In this document: one piece after another, positions 9,170 to 17,144 of the stretch | How positions within the stretch are numbered: position 1 is the first letter of the stretch | Layout: every line of letters begins with the position of its first letter | Source of the DNA: CBFHSF01 sp965658445 | GTDB taxonomy: Bacteria > Bacteroidota > Bacteroidia > Flavobacteriales > Schleiferiaceae | DNA length: 64,000 bases | Assembly: GCA_965658445.1 (NCBI GenBank) | Contig: CBFHSF010000014.1 | Span: 11,056 to 75,055, forward strand | Reading direction: 5' to 3' | Position numbers and translations under genes: made by a program | Notes under the pieces: generated by a model | Seen by the model: only the letters and a program-made list of their open reading frames with translations | What the model was told of the DNA's origin: nothing | Databases searched by the model: none

Positions 9170-10618
9170 ATGAAAAAAGCACTATTATTCCTTTTCATTG
9201 TCCTACTTGCTGGCATAGCGTACATCGTTGCCACTACGTATTCGCAGCCCCAATGGCAAAAATTGTATGTAGCCGAAAACAACATTGAAGCGGGAGAATA
9301 CCCCCAAGCCGTGGAGAACCTGTCCACTGCCTTGACTCACCCTACCGTTTCTCATGCCGTAGAAATGCTGGATACCGCAGCGTTTGACGGCTTGTTAAAG
9401 TACATGCGCGCTACCTATCCCAATACCTACGCCAACGTGGTAGATACTTTTGGGACGCACAGTCTTTTGATTTATATCGAAGGTTCGGACCCTCAATTGA
9501 TGCCAGCCCTCTTTATGGGGCATATGGATGTAGTTCCTGCACCTTCTCCACACGAATGGATTGTTCCTCCCTTTGAAGGTAAAATCGTAAATGACAGTTT
9601 GTACGGAAGGGGAACATTGGATGATAAGCTAGGGGTCTTTGGCCTCTTGGAAGCTGCCGAAAGACTTTCGTCAGAAAAACCTCAAAGATCACATTACTTC
9701 GTCTTTGGGCAGGATGAAGAAATTGGCGGAACCCTTGGCGCCAAGGCCATTTCCCAATACTTTTTAGACAAAGGTATTGAGTTTGAATTTGTGATGGACG
9801 AAGGAGGAGTTCTCGGAAACGACCTCATCCCAGGAATTGAAGGAAACGTGGCACTCATTGGAATTGCCGAAAAGGGCTACCTCTCCGTAAACCTTTCTAC
9901 CCGCTATCCTGGAGGACATTCCTCTATGCCAGAATTGGAAAATTCCATCACCATTATTGCCGATGCCATCACCGCCCTACAGGCCAACCCATTGCCTGCG
10001 GAATTCTCAAAACCCATCTCAGGATTTATGGCCCACTTAGGCCCCGAACTTCCCTTTACACAAAGAATGGCTTTTGCCCATCCGGGGATTTTCAAATCCA
10101 TCATTGAAGGGGTTTACAATGAATCGGCTTCGGGGAGATCATTGATTCACACGACCATGGCTCCTACCATTATGCGAGGAGGTATTAAAGACAATATCAT
10201 CCCAAGTCAAGCACAGGCGACATTAAACTTTAGAATACTCCCCGGAGTAACCAAAGAGGATTTGGTGGCCTACGTAGAACAAACCATCAACGACCCGAGA
10301 ATTACCATTTCCACGGAAGATGATTTTGAACTGTCTGAAGGCGTTTCTGACTACAATCACCACAGCTTTGTGAAAATTGGAAGGGCCATAACAGAAACCT
10401 ATCCTGGAACATTGATCACGCCCTATCTCACAGTAGGAGCTACAGACGGTAGACATTTCCATAAGGTGTCTGATAATGTGTTTAGGTTCTTGCCTGTCCC
10501 ATTGGGCGCGACCGATGTAAAAAGACTTCACGGTCGCAACGAACGCATTTGGACTCAGGACGTAGTTCACGCTTGTCAATGTTACGAGAGAATTATCCGA
10601 AGGACCTGTTACGAATAA
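9170..10618 (+). CDS. M20 family metallopeptidase, carboxypeptidase S / PM20D1-like
   Basis: This 482-residue enzyme has an N-terminal hydrophobic segment (residues 4-22) that is a signal peptide or membrane anchor, placing the catalytic part outside the cytoplasm. Zinc-site motifs of the M20 family are clear: GHMDVVPA (His118, Asp120), YGRGTLDDK (Asp151 bridging the metals) and QDEEIGG (Glu183 catalytic base, Glu184 ligand). GATDGRHF near the C-terminus supplies the last metal His. The layout matches the long M20 subgroup of yeast Cps1 and mammalian PM20D1, which cleaves peptides or N-acyl amino acids; which of these applies is unknown. TACCTTTA at 9148-9155 resembles a -7 element with one mismatch. 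Confidence 0.92.
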   Translation: MKKALLFLFIVLLAGIAYIVATTYSQPQWQKLYVAENNIEAGEYPQAVENLSTALTHPTVSHAVEMLDTAAFDGLLKYMRATYPNTYANVVDTFGTHSLLIYIEGSDPQLMPALFMGHMDVVPAPSPHEWIVPPFEGKIVNDSLYGRGTLDDKLGVFGLLEAAERLSSEKPQRSHYFVFGQDEEIGGTLGAKAISQYFLDKGIEFEFVMDEGGVLGNDLIPGIEGNVALIGIAEKGYLSVNLSTRYPGGHSSMPELENSITIIADAITALQANPLPAEFSKPISGFMAHLGPELPFTQRMAFAHPGIFKSIIEGVYNESASGRSLIHTTMAPTIMRGGIKDNIIPSQAQATLNFRILPGVTKEDLVAYVEQTINDPRITISTEDDFELSEGVSDYNHHSFVKIGRAITETYPGTLITPYLTVGATDGRHFHKVSDNVFRFLPVPLGATDVKRLHGRNERIWTQDVVHACQCYERIIRRTCYE

Positions 10619-10720
10619 CTTTCAAAACCAAACTCAAAATAAGGCACACCAACAACTAACCCAAACGATTACCCTTTCAATACATCATACCATGCTGACG
10701 AAAAACAACATACCTACACT

Positions 10721-11032
10721 ATGGAAAAGAAATACAAACGCTTGCATGAATTCTACCCATTTTACCTAAGCGAACACGTTAACCCCATCTCCAGAGCACT
10801 GCACTTTATTGGAACCACTTTGGTGGTGATGTGCTTTGCCTTTTTCCTATTAACCCTAGACTGGGTGTATTTTGCCATCATTCCTCTACTCGGCTATGGC
10901 TTTGCCTGGGTGGGACACTTCTTTTTTGAAAAGAACAAACCTGCAACGTTTCGATACCCACTTTGGAGTCTCGCCAGTGATTTTATGCTTTGGTGGGACA
11001 TCATTAGGGGGAAGGAGAAAATTGGTGGGTAG
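10721..11032 (+). CDS. Mpo1-like (DUF962) small membrane protein
   Basis: The 103-residue protein has two to three membrane segments (about residues 28-47 and 49-65) and the family hallmark FYPFYLSEHVNPISRALHFIG, with conserved His residues (H19, H28) and a later GHFFFEKNKPATF. The family includes yeast YGL010w/Mpo1, a dioxygenase in the alpha-oxidation of 2-hydroxy fatty acids that uses Fe and conserved His; whether the bacterial protein does the same is inference. The stop codon sits at the first base of a run of seven-base repeats (11032 onward). It has no obvious operon partner. Confidence 0.88.
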   Translation: MEKKYKRLHEFYPFYLSEHVNPISRALHFIGTTLVVMCFAFFLLTLDWVYFAIIPLLGYGFAWVGHFFFEKNKPATFRYPLWSLASDFMLWWDIIRGKEKIGG

Positions 11033-11101
11033 GGAATAGGGAGCTGGGAACAGGTAACGGGCAACAGGGAGCAGGCATCAGGCAACGGGTATCAGGGATT
11101 A
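11032..11101 (+). repeat. Degenerate heptanucleotide tandem repeat, 10 units (GGNANNA type)
   Basis: Starting at 11032 the sequence parses without any phase slip into GGGAATA, GGGAGCT, GGGAACA, GGTAACG, GGCAACA, GGGAGCA, GGCATCA, GGCAACG, GGTATCA, GGGATTA. Every unit is 7 bases with GG at positions 1-2 and A at position 4. Unit bodies vary while the phase is kept. Confidence 0.85.
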
Positions 11102-11121
11102 GGAAGAAAAACGCACCGCTC

Positions 11122-11156
11122 CTCAGTCCTCATTCACTACTCACTACTTACTCTCG
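11122..11156 (+). repeat. Heptanucleotide repeat, 5 units (CTCANTC / ACTACTC type)
   Basis: CTCAGTC, CTCATTC, ACTACTC, ACTACTT and ACTCTCG follow one another in seven-base phase. It is part of the same gene-free region, with a different sequence family from the block at 11032. Confidence 0.75.
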
Positions 11157-11191
11157 ACAAATGTCGAGATTGGGTGCAGCCCCTGTTTGTA

Positions 11192-11219
11192 GGGACTGGG
11201 GACTTGGGACTGGGAGAAG
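11192..11219 (+). repeat. Heptanucleotide repeat, 4 units (GGGACTG type)
   Basis: GGGACTG, GGGACTT and GGGACTG are followed by GGAGAAG. It is nearly complementary in character to the CAGTCCC-like units at 11303-11330. Confidence 0.75.
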
Positions 11220-11302
11220 CTTTGCTTCTTAATTCTCATTAGTCAGAATCGGAATTGAGAGGTAGTTGTAAATACAATAAGCCCTTCTATCTTTTAAAAA
11301 TC

Positions 11303-11365
11303 CTAGTCCCCAGTCCCGAGTTCCGAGTTCCTTTCATTTTCACTGTTCACTGTTCACTGCTCACC
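11303..11365 (+). repeat. Heptanucleotide repeat, 9 units drifting from CNAGTCC to GTTCACT
   Basis: CTAGTCC, CCAGTCC, CGAGTTC, CGAGTTC, CTTTCAT, TTTCACT, GTTCACT, GTTCACT, GCTCACC. The unit changes gradually along the array while the seven-base spacing never breaks. Confidence 0.8.
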
Positions 11366-11367
11366 CC

Positions 11368-11403
11368 AAAAAGAAACCCCCCGATCTCTCGAGGGGTTCT
11401 TTC
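11368..11403 (-). terminator. Hairpin terminator downstream of glutaryl-CoA dehydrogenase
   Basis: AAGAAACCCCCCGA, loop TCTC, TCGAGGGGTTCTT pairs with one bulged A and one mismatch. On the minus strand it is followed by a T-rich run, which suits the gene ending at 11481. It could also stop transcripts from the left. Confidence 0.65.
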
Positions 11404-11441
11404 CGTCAATGGGTTTATAAAGTGCGCTTTGGAGCAGTAAT

Positions 11442-11476
11442 CAGTTCCCTGTTTCCTGCTCCCTGCTCCCTCTCCC
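11442..11476 (+). repeat. Heptanucleotide repeat, 5 units (CTGCTCC type)
   Basis: CAGTTCC, CTGTTTC, CTGCTCC, CTGCTCC and CTCTCCC run in phase and end five bases before the stop of the acyl-CoA dehydrogenase. Confidence 0.8.
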
Positions 11477-11480
11477 TACA

Positions 11481-12659
11481 TTATCTAAACGCAGAAATAC
11501 CCGTCACATCCATTCCTGTAATCAACAAATGGATATCGTGAGTTCCTTCATAGGTAATCACAGACTCCAAGTTCATACTGTGACGCATGATAGAGTACTC
11601 TCCTGTAATTCCCATACCACCTAACATCTGACGCGCTTCACGAGCGATGTTGATGGCCATATCTACGTTGTTTCTCTTGGCCATAGAAATCTGAGCCGTC
11701 GTGGCACGTCCTTCGTTTTTGAGAACACCCAATCTCCAAGTCAAGAATTGAGCCTTGGTGATCTCGGTAATCATTTCTGCCAATTTTTTCTGTTGCAATT
11801 GGAATCCACCGATGGGCCTATCAAATTGCTTTCTCTCTTTAGAGTATCTCAATGCGGTGTCGTAACAATCCATAGCGGCACCAATGGCACCCCATGCAAT
11901 TCCAAAACGAGCCGAATCCAAACATCCCAATGGGCCACCCAATCCCGATTTGTTGGGAAGAAGGTTTTCTTTGGGAACTTTTACATTGTCAAATACCAAT
12001 TCTCCTGTCGCTGAAGCGCGAAGACTCCACTTGTTGTGAATCTCTGGAGTGGTAAATCCTTCCATTCCTCTCTCTACAATCAAACCGTGGATTCTTCCAC
12101 TTTCGTCCTTGGCCCAAACAACAGCCACCTGGGCAAATGGAGCGTTAGAAATCCAAGTTTTTGAACCGTTGAGAAGGTAGTGGTCTCCCATGTCTTTGAA
12201 GTTCGTCAACATGCCACCAGGATTGGATCCGTGATCGGGCTCGGTCAAACCGAAACAACCCATCCACTCACCTGTGGCCAACTTGGGAAGGTATTTTTTG
12301 CGTTGCTCCTCATTTCCGTAGGCGAAAATGGGATACATCACCAATGAAGATTGAACCGAACACGTAGAGCGAACTCCACTGTCTCCTCTTTCAATCTCTT
12401 GCATCATCAATCCGTAAGATATGTGGTCAAGGCCGGCACCGCCGTACTCTTGAGGAATGTATGGGCCAAAAGCACCAATTTCTCCCAAACCAGAAATCAA
12501 TTGTTCAGGAAACTCTGCGCGCTGGGCATAGTCCTCAATGATGGGACTTACATCGCGCTTCACCCACTCACGGGTAGCGTCTCTTACCATTTTGTGCTCA
12601 TCGGTGAGCAAGTCATCTAATTGGTAGTAATCAGGGGCTTGAAAAAGATCTGTAGCCAT
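11481..12659 (-). CDS. gcdH: Glutaryl-CoA dehydrogenase-type acyl-CoA dehydrogenase
   Basis: This FAD-dependent enzyme of the acyl-CoA dehydrogenase family most resembles glutaryl-CoA dehydrogenase, which converts glutaryl-CoA to crotonyl-CoA and CO2 in lysine/tryptophan breakdown. From the ATG at 12657-12659 it has 392 residues, the usual length; a TTG 24 bases upstream is possible but lies on the putative -7 element. Visible motifs: FGLTEPDHGSNPG (flavin and acyl-CoA binding), KTWISNAPFAQ, RKQFDRPIGGFQLQQ, and near the C-terminus YEGTHDIHLLITG with Glu371, the catalytic base position, in the TYEGTHDIH context typical of GcdH. It is a single gene transcribed toward the seven-base repeat region. 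Confidence 0.9.
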   Translation of the reverse strand: MATDLFQAPDYYQLDDLLTDEHKMVRDATREWVKRDVSPIIEDYAQRAEFPEQLISGLGEIGAFGPYIPQEYGGAGLDHISYGLMMQEIERGDSGVRSTCSVQSSLVMYPIFAYGNEEQRKKYLPKLATGEWMGCFGLTEPDHGSNPGGMLTNFKDMGDHYLLNGSKTWISNAPFAQVAVVWAKDESGRIHGLIVERGMEGFTTPEIHNKWSLRASATGELVFDNVKVPKENLLPNKSGLGGPLGCLDSARFGIAWGAIGAAMDCYDTALRYSKERKQFDRPIGGFQLQQKKLAEMITEITKAQFLTWRLGVLKNEGRATTAQISMAKRNNVDMAINIAREARQMLGGMGITGEYSIMRHSMNLESVITYEGTHDIHLLITGMDVTGISAFR

Positions 12660-12680
12660 GGTCTTCTTTTTGTGTTTGCG

Positions 12681-12688
12681 CAAATTTA
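12681..12688 (-). promoter_or_regulatory. Putative -7 element (TAAATTTG, minus strand)
   Basis: On the minus strand TAAATTTG matches TAnnTTTG exactly, 22 bases before the gcdH ATG. No clear TTG was found at the -33 position. Confidence 0.4.
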
Positions 12689-12769
12689 TTCAAAACCCAC
12701 TAGAAATAAGCCTAAATAAAAAAAATCCTTAAATTGACGGCTAAACATTAATTGTTCACACCCCTCGCT

Positions 12770-13603
12770 ATGAAAAAAACGACTACTCTATTGTATGGAA
12801 TTCCTTTATCCATACTGCTTATGACGGGATCTTACGAAGGTTTTACCTTCCGCTCAGGCCCCACCCAAGGCCTCTCTGATTCCCCGACCTCCACAGGATC
12901 TTGTGGTAATGCAGGATGTCACAGTGGAGGTTCAAATTCTGGACAAACTATTAACGTAACTTCTGATATTCCCGCAGCGGGATATGAAGACAATACTTCC
13001 TACACCATAACAGTTTCTTTAGATGCTGGTAATGCCTCTGCCAACCGCATGGGAATGCACGCTTCCATCGAAGACGGTTCGGGTCCTGTAGGAACCGTTC
13101 AAAACGTTGGAGGAGACACCAAAGTGGTTAGTTCTTACTTCGTTTCTCACACACAAGCCGGTTCTACTGCCTCTGGTGGTATGAAAGATTACCAATTTAC
13201 TTGGAATACAGGTGCGGGTTCTCCACCTTCAGTTAACGTATACGTTGCCGCAAACTTTGCGAACGGAGACGGAGGAACAGCCGGTGATTTTACGCCCACT
13301 CAGACCTTTACCCTAAACAAACAGGGAATCGGCTTGGAGGAAAACACAATTACTAGCGTAAAAACATTCCCCAACCCGGCGACTGATTACATTACAGTTT
13401 CTGGAAATCTTTCTGAATCTTGCGTAGTGGAGGTAAGCCTCTACTCTATCAATGGACAGAAGGTGGCAGAACTATCCAAAGACAATCAGCCTTCCGGTTC
13501 ATTTGAATGGACCTTTGACATTCCCTCAGTAAGCGCAGGTCAGTACTTGCTAATTATTGAAGGAGAAAAGTCATCAACTCATCAGAAAATCACAATTCAA
13601 TAA
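12770..13603 (+). CDS. Secreted choice-of-anchor V-like protein with T9SS type A sorting domain
   Basis: The ATG at 12770 gives 277 residues and a signal peptide (MKKTTTLLYGIPLSILLMTG); an upstream TTG is less likely. Residues about 35-55 contain GSCGNAGCHSGG, where Cys45 and Cys50-His51 resemble a c-type heme site, but with four residues between the Cys instead of two. A beta-sandwich of about 125 residues follows (Reeler/choice-of-anchor V type), with NRMGMHASIEDGSG and GMKDYQFTW. From about residue 197 to the end, KTFPNPATDYITVSGN through the Gly-Gln-Tyr motif is a type A C-terminal domain that directs export by the type IX secretion system. Role unknown; a terminator follows at 13635. Confidence 0.85.
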   Translation: MKKTTTLLYGIPLSILLMTGSYEGFTFRSGPTQGLSDSPTSTGSCGNAGCHSGGSNSGQTINVTSDIPAAGYEDNTSYTITVSLDAGNASANRMGMHASIEDGSGPVGTVQNVGGDTKVVSSYFVSHTQAGSTASGGMKDYQFTWNTGAGSPPSVNVYVAANFANGDGGTAGDFTPTQTFTLNKQGIGLEENTITSVKTFPNPATDYITVSGNLSESCVVEVSLYSINGQKVAELSKDNQPSGSFEWTFDIPSVSAGQYLLIIEGEKSSTHQKITIQ

Positions 13604-13634
13604 GGCGAAATCATTCGTCCTAGAGATTTTTTAG

Positions 13635-13659
13635 AAAACCCGGTTCGCCGGGTTTTTTT
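13635..13659 (+). terminator. Strong intrinsic terminator
   Basis: AAAACCCGG, loop TTCG, CCGGGTTTT is a perfect nine-base-pair stem with a T-run, 31 bases after the T9SS protein gene. Confidence 0.92.
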
Positions 13660-13664
13660 ATTGA

Positions 13665-13672
13665 TATTTTTG
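13665..13672 (+). promoter_or_regulatory. -7 element (TATTTTTG) almost abutting the start codon
   Basis: This exact TAnnTTTG match ends only seven bases before the ATG at 13680. Transcription would then start within a few bases of the start codon, giving a leaderless or nearly leaderless mRNA. The -33 position falls inside the preceding terminator hairpin. Confidence 0.5.
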
Positions 13673-13679
13673 TGAACCT

Positions 13680-14318
13680 ATGACCCGAGAAACCGACTGG
13701 ATATTTTGGATTTTACTTTTTGCAGGTGGCATTGTGGCCTCCTTGCATTATTATAGTCCTAGGGCTTTTGCCAATTTTCAGCGTACTCCCTTTTCTCCTG
13801 GCAAGGCCACTGCTGATCGTTCGTATGCAGCGCAATCGGGCGGATTTAGTTTTTTGACCGAAATCCTATTCTACATTACGTTTCCACTCTTCCTCTCCTA
13901 TGCTTTGCATGGAAGAGAGCAGTTGGTGCAAGGGGGTTGGATACCGTATTCTAGGATGATCATCGGGTCTTTGTTGTTCTTCCTTACACAATCCGCCATG
14001 GTGTACGGTATTTCTTGGGTTTTTAATTCAAAGGATGGCTTCACAAGATTTCAGACCCAGAAGAACGCCATAAGGAATTGGTTGTCCCTAGTTTTCATTC
14101 CCCTTTTGGTTTTGGGAATTTACTCTCCACTGGGTCACACCCACCTTTGGGTAATTATTTCTGGGGTCGTGATTGGAATCATCTATATATCAGGTGTTTT
14201 AATCGCAAGCCGCGAAATTCGTAAGGCACAAAATATTTCTGTTTTACATATTATTTTATACCTTTGCACGCTGGAAATAGGCCCCCTATTAGTGCTGGTG
14301 AAATTATTTATTTCTTAG
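13680..14318 (+). CDS. DUF4271 integral membrane protein
   Basis: The 212-residue protein has about six hydrophobic segments (near residues 9-25, 59-75, 90-112, 131-147, 153-175 and 188-210) and few charged residues between them. It matches the Bacteroidota DUF4271 family, usually encoded just upstream of uroporphyrinogen-III synthase, as here (13-base gap). The pairing suggests co-transcription but the function is unknown; a link to heme synthesis is only guilt by association. The start is fixed by the short distance to the preceding terminator and the putative promoter. Confidence 0.82.
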   Translation: MTRETDWIFWILLFAGGIVASLHYYSPRAFANFQRTPFSPGKATADRSYAAQSGGFSFLTEILFYITFPLFLSYALHGREQLVQGGWIPYSRMIIGSLLFFLTQSAMVYGISWVFNSKDGFTRFQTQKNAIRNWLSLVFIPLLVLGIYSPLGHTHLWVIISGVVIGIIYISGVLIASREIRKAQNISVLHIILYLCTLEIGPLLVLVKLFIS

Positions 14319-14331
14319 GAAAAATTAGTGT

Positions 14332-15099
14332 ATGGAAAACTCTACTGCCCTGAAAGTAAAATCAATTTTGGTCTCTCAACCCGAGCCCAAGACAGAGAAC
14401 TCTCCTTACGCCTTATTGGCTGATCGCCAAAAGGTTAAGATTGATTTTAGATCTTTCATTCACGTAGAAGGTGTGGATGTAGCCGAATTTAGAAAAGAGA
14501 AAATCAACCCAAAAGATTACAACGCAGTAATCCTTACCAGTAAGAATGCGGTTGATCACTACTTTAGAGTATGTGAAGAAATGCGCATCCCCATCTCTAA
14601 CGACCTAAAATATTACTGTATTTCTGAGGCCATTGCCTACTATCTACAGAAGTACGTAGTATACAGAAAGCGCAAAATTTACTTTGGAAACGGCAAGATT
14701 GCTGACTTGGTGCCAATGCTCAAGAAAAACAAAGGAGAAACTTTCCTTTTGCCTTCTTCAGACATTCTCAAGTCTACCATTCCAGATACTTTGGAAGCTT
14801 CAAACCTCAAGTTTCAAAGAGCCATCTTGTACAACACGGTGGTAAGTGATCTTTCTGATTTGGAGAATGTATTCTACGATATCTTGGTGTTCTTTAGCCC
14901 AGAAGGTATCAAGTCTTTGTACAAAAACTTCCCTGACTTTAAGCAGAACGATACGAGAATTGCTGCCTTTGGAGCAACCACTCACGCTGCCGTTAAGGAA
15001 AGAGGTTTGAGATTGGACATCGCAGCGCCAACACCCGAATACCCCTCAATGACAAAAGCCATTGAAGAGTACATCAAAGAAGTGAACAAGGGAAAATAA
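14332..15099 (+). CDS. hemD: Uroporphyrinogen-III synthase
   Basis: This 255-residue cytoplasmic enzyme cyclises hydroxymethylbilane to uroporphyrinogen III, the branch point for heme and siroheme. Bacteroidota-type signatures are present: KSILVSQPEPK at the N-terminus, a VILTSKNAVDHYF motif around residue 65 that corresponds to the conserved T-S-x-x-A-V segment, and FFSPEGIKSLYKNFP near residue 188 (the second F-x-S-P/S motif). Length fits the family. The gene follows the DUF4271 membrane protein by 13 bases and is closed by a terminator at 15122-15160. Confidence 0.88.
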   Translation: MENSTALKVKSILVSQPEPKTENSPYALLADRQKVKIDFRSFIHVEGVDVAEFRKEKINPKDYNAVILTSKNAVDHYFRVCEEMRIPISNDLKYYCISEAIAYYLQKYVVYRKRKIYFGNGKIADLVPMLKKNKGETFLLPSSDILKSTIPDTLEASNLKFQRAILYNTVVSDLSDLENVFYDILVFFSPEGIKSLYKNFPDFKQNDTRIAAFGATTHAAVKERGLRLDIAAPTPEYPSMTKAIEEYIKEVNKGK

Positions 15100-15121
15100 C
15101 ATCCCCAACCTCATAAGAAAG

Positions 15122-15160
15122 CCCTCCCAGTGTTGCACTGTGGAGGGTTTTTTGTTTTTA
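15122..15160 (+). terminator. Intrinsic terminator after hemD
   Basis: CCCTCC at 15122-15127 pairs with GGAGGG at 15142-15147 (CAGTG/CACTG extends the stem inward), followed by a T-run to 15160. Confidence 0.9.
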
Positions 15161-15186
15161 ATCCCCTCCAAAAAGCAGAAATCGCC

Positions 15187-15216
15187 TTTGTGGGGTAGGT
15201 CTTCTTAGTATCTTCG
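15187..15216 (+). promoter_or_regulatory. Promoter TTTG-N18-TATCTTCG directly before the ABC-F gene
   Basis: TTTG (15187-15190) and TATCTTCG (15209-15216; one mismatch to TAnnTTTG) are spaced by 18 bases. The ATG begins five bases after the -7 element, so the message would be leaderless or nearly so. Confidence 0.55.
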
Positions 15217-15220
15217 TGCC

Positions 15221-17095
15221 ATGAACATTCTGTCGGTAGAAAACATCAGCAAATCCTTTGGCGAAAGAACACTCTTTGATCAATTGACCTTTGGAATTGC
15301 AGCGGGAGAAAAAGTGGCCCTTATCGCCAAGAACGGAACGGGAAAGACGAGCTTGTTGAAAATGCTCAACCGCGAAGAATCTCCTGATGCCGGACAGGTT
15401 ACCTTCAGAAAAAATTTGGTCGTTGGCTACCTAGAGCAAGATCCTCATTTTGCCAATGCAAAGACTCCATACGAAGTGGTTTTTGCCTCAGACAACCCCA
15501 TGATAAAAGCCGTCCGTGAATATGAGGAAGCGCTTATTCATCCCGAAAATGCAGATGAATTAGATCGCTGTCTTCAGGAAATGGATAGGCTCAACGCTTG
15601 GGACACAGAAAGTCGCATAAAGCAGATTTTAACTCAACTTCAGTTGGTTGATTTTACTGCAGATGTGGAAACGCTTTCTGGAGGACAACGCAAGCGTTTG
15701 GCTCTGGCCAAAATCCTAATTGACGACCCCGATCTCCTGATACTTGACGAGCCCACCAACCACCTTGACCTGGAAATGATCGAGTGGCTAGAGGAATACC
15801 TCAAAGGCTCCCAGCGCTCAGTGCTTATGGTAACGCACGACCGATATTTTTTGGAAAACATTTGTACGACGCTTCTGGAAATTGACGAGGGCAAACTCTA
15901 CAAATACGAAGGATCTTACTCGCACTACCTCACCGTAAAAACGGAAAGACAAGAAGTGGAAAAGGTAAACCTCGCCAAGACCAAAAAAGTCTTTAAAAAA
16001 GAGTTGGAATGGATGCGAAGCACGCCTCAGGCAAGAACCACAAAATCCAAAGCTCGCATAGACTCTTTCTTTGACATCAAGAAAAAAGCCCACGTCAGAA
16101 CCAAAAAAGAAGAGGTAGAACTCGAAATCAAAATGGAGCGATTGGGATCCAAAATCGTTGAAATTCACAAACTCAAAAAAGCCTATCCCAACAAGCTCAT
16201 CGTCAATCAGTTTGACTACGTCTTTAAAACGGGAGATCGCGTGGGAATTGCGGGACCCAACGGCGTCGGAAAATCCACTTTTCTGAAAATGATCACAGGT
16301 CGAGAACCGTTGGACGGTGGTAAAATCGTGATTGGTGATACCGTGAAATTCGGGTATTACGGGCAAGGTGGAATCGTGGGAAAAGATGACAAACGCGTCA
16401 TAGATGTCGTCAAAGAAATCTCCGAAGCCATCCCCATGGCCAAGGGGCAAAAGATCACCGCATCCCAACTCTTGGACCGCTTCCTCTTTGAAGGCAACGA
16501 CCAATACACCTATGTGAGCAAACTCAGTGGTGGCGAAAAGCGCAGGCTGTATTTGTGTACCGTTTTGATGGAAAATCCCAATTTCCTAATCCTCGATGAG
16601 CCAACCAATGACTTAGACATTCTCACGCTCAACATCCTGGAAGATTTCTTAATGGAATACCCCGGTGTCCTCGTGGTAGTAAGTCACGATAGATTCCTGT
16701 TGGAAAAGATTTGTTCCCACCTCTTTGTCTTTGAAGGCGAGGGAGAAATCAAGGATTACAACGGAACGTATCACGAATATCGCGAGGCCAAAAAAGTGGC
16801 AGAAGCCGAAGAAAAGGCCCTCCTAAAATTCGTTGAGCCCAAGAAATCCAAAGAGCCCAAAGCCACAAAACCCAAGACCAAGAGATCCTACAAAGAAGAG
16901 AGAGAATTTGAGTCTCTACCGGAAGAAATTGAGAAATTGGAAAACCGAAGAGCCGAAATAACCGCTATATTTGAGAATCCGACCATTGATTCTTCGGAAT
17001 TTGAAGGTCTATCGAGGGAATTGGACGCCATTACACCGGCCCTTGAAGAATTGGAAATGAGGTGGCTAGAGCTCTCCGAACTCGACCCCAACTAA
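15221..17095 (+). CDS. ABC-F family ATPase (Uup-like)
   Basis: The 624-residue protein has two ABC ATPase domains and no membrane segments, the hallmark of ABC-F translation factors that act on the ribosome. Domain 1: Walker A AKNGTGKTS (36-44), signature LSGGQRKRLALA, Walker B LLILDEPTNHLD. Domain 2: GPNGVGKST, LSGGEKRRLYLC, FLILDEPTNDLD. The linker between them is rich in Lys/Glu. The C-terminal 90 residues are a Lys-rich stretch and coiled coil (EEIEKLENRRAEI), as in Uup, which is known for replication-fork/ribosome functions and transposon precise excision phenotypes in E. coli. Antibiotic-protection paralogues are a less likely reading given the C-terminal coiled coil. Confidence 0.93.
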   Translation: MNILSVENISKSFGERTLFDQLTFGIAAGEKVALIAKNGTGKTSLLKMLNREESPDAGQVTFRKNLVVGYLEQDPHFANAKTPYEVVFASDNPMIKAVREYEEALIHPENADELDRCLQEMDRLNAWDTESRIKQILTQLQLVDFTADVETLSGGQRKRLALAKILIDDPDLLILDEPTNHLDLEMIEWLEEYLKGSQRSVLMVTHDRYFLENICTTLLEIDEGKLYKYEGSYSHYLTVKTERQEVEKVNLAKTKKVFKKELEWMRSTPQARTTKSKARIDSFFDIKKKAHVRTKKEEVELEIKMERLGSKIVEIHKLKKAYPNKLIVNQFDYVFKTGDRVGIAGPNGVGKSTFLKMITGREPLDGGKIVIGDTVKFGYYGQGGIVGKDDKRVIDVVKEISEAIPMAKGQKITASQLLDRFLFEGNDQYTYVSKLSGGEKRRLYLCTVLMENPNFLILDEPTNDLDILTLNILEDFLMEYPGVLVVVSHDRFLLEKICSHLFVFEGEGEIKDYNGTYHEYREAKKVAEAEEKALLKFVEPKKSKEPKATKPKTKRSYKEEREFESLPEEIEKLENRRAEITAIFENPTIDSSEFEGLSRELDAITPALEELEMRWLELSELDPN

Positions 17096-17144
17096 ACTCA
17101 TCACCAGACGGTTAACCCCTGAAAGAAATAAATAGCGCTACACT

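Noticed and set aside
11032..11476. Possible CRISPR array
   Set aside because: Units are only seven bases, contiguous and degenerate; there are no repeat-spacer units of 20-40 bases and no cas genes.
15818..16504. 228-codon minus-strand ORF
   Set aside because: Antisense shadow of the ABC-F ATPase gene; low-complexity Phe/Val/Asp composition.
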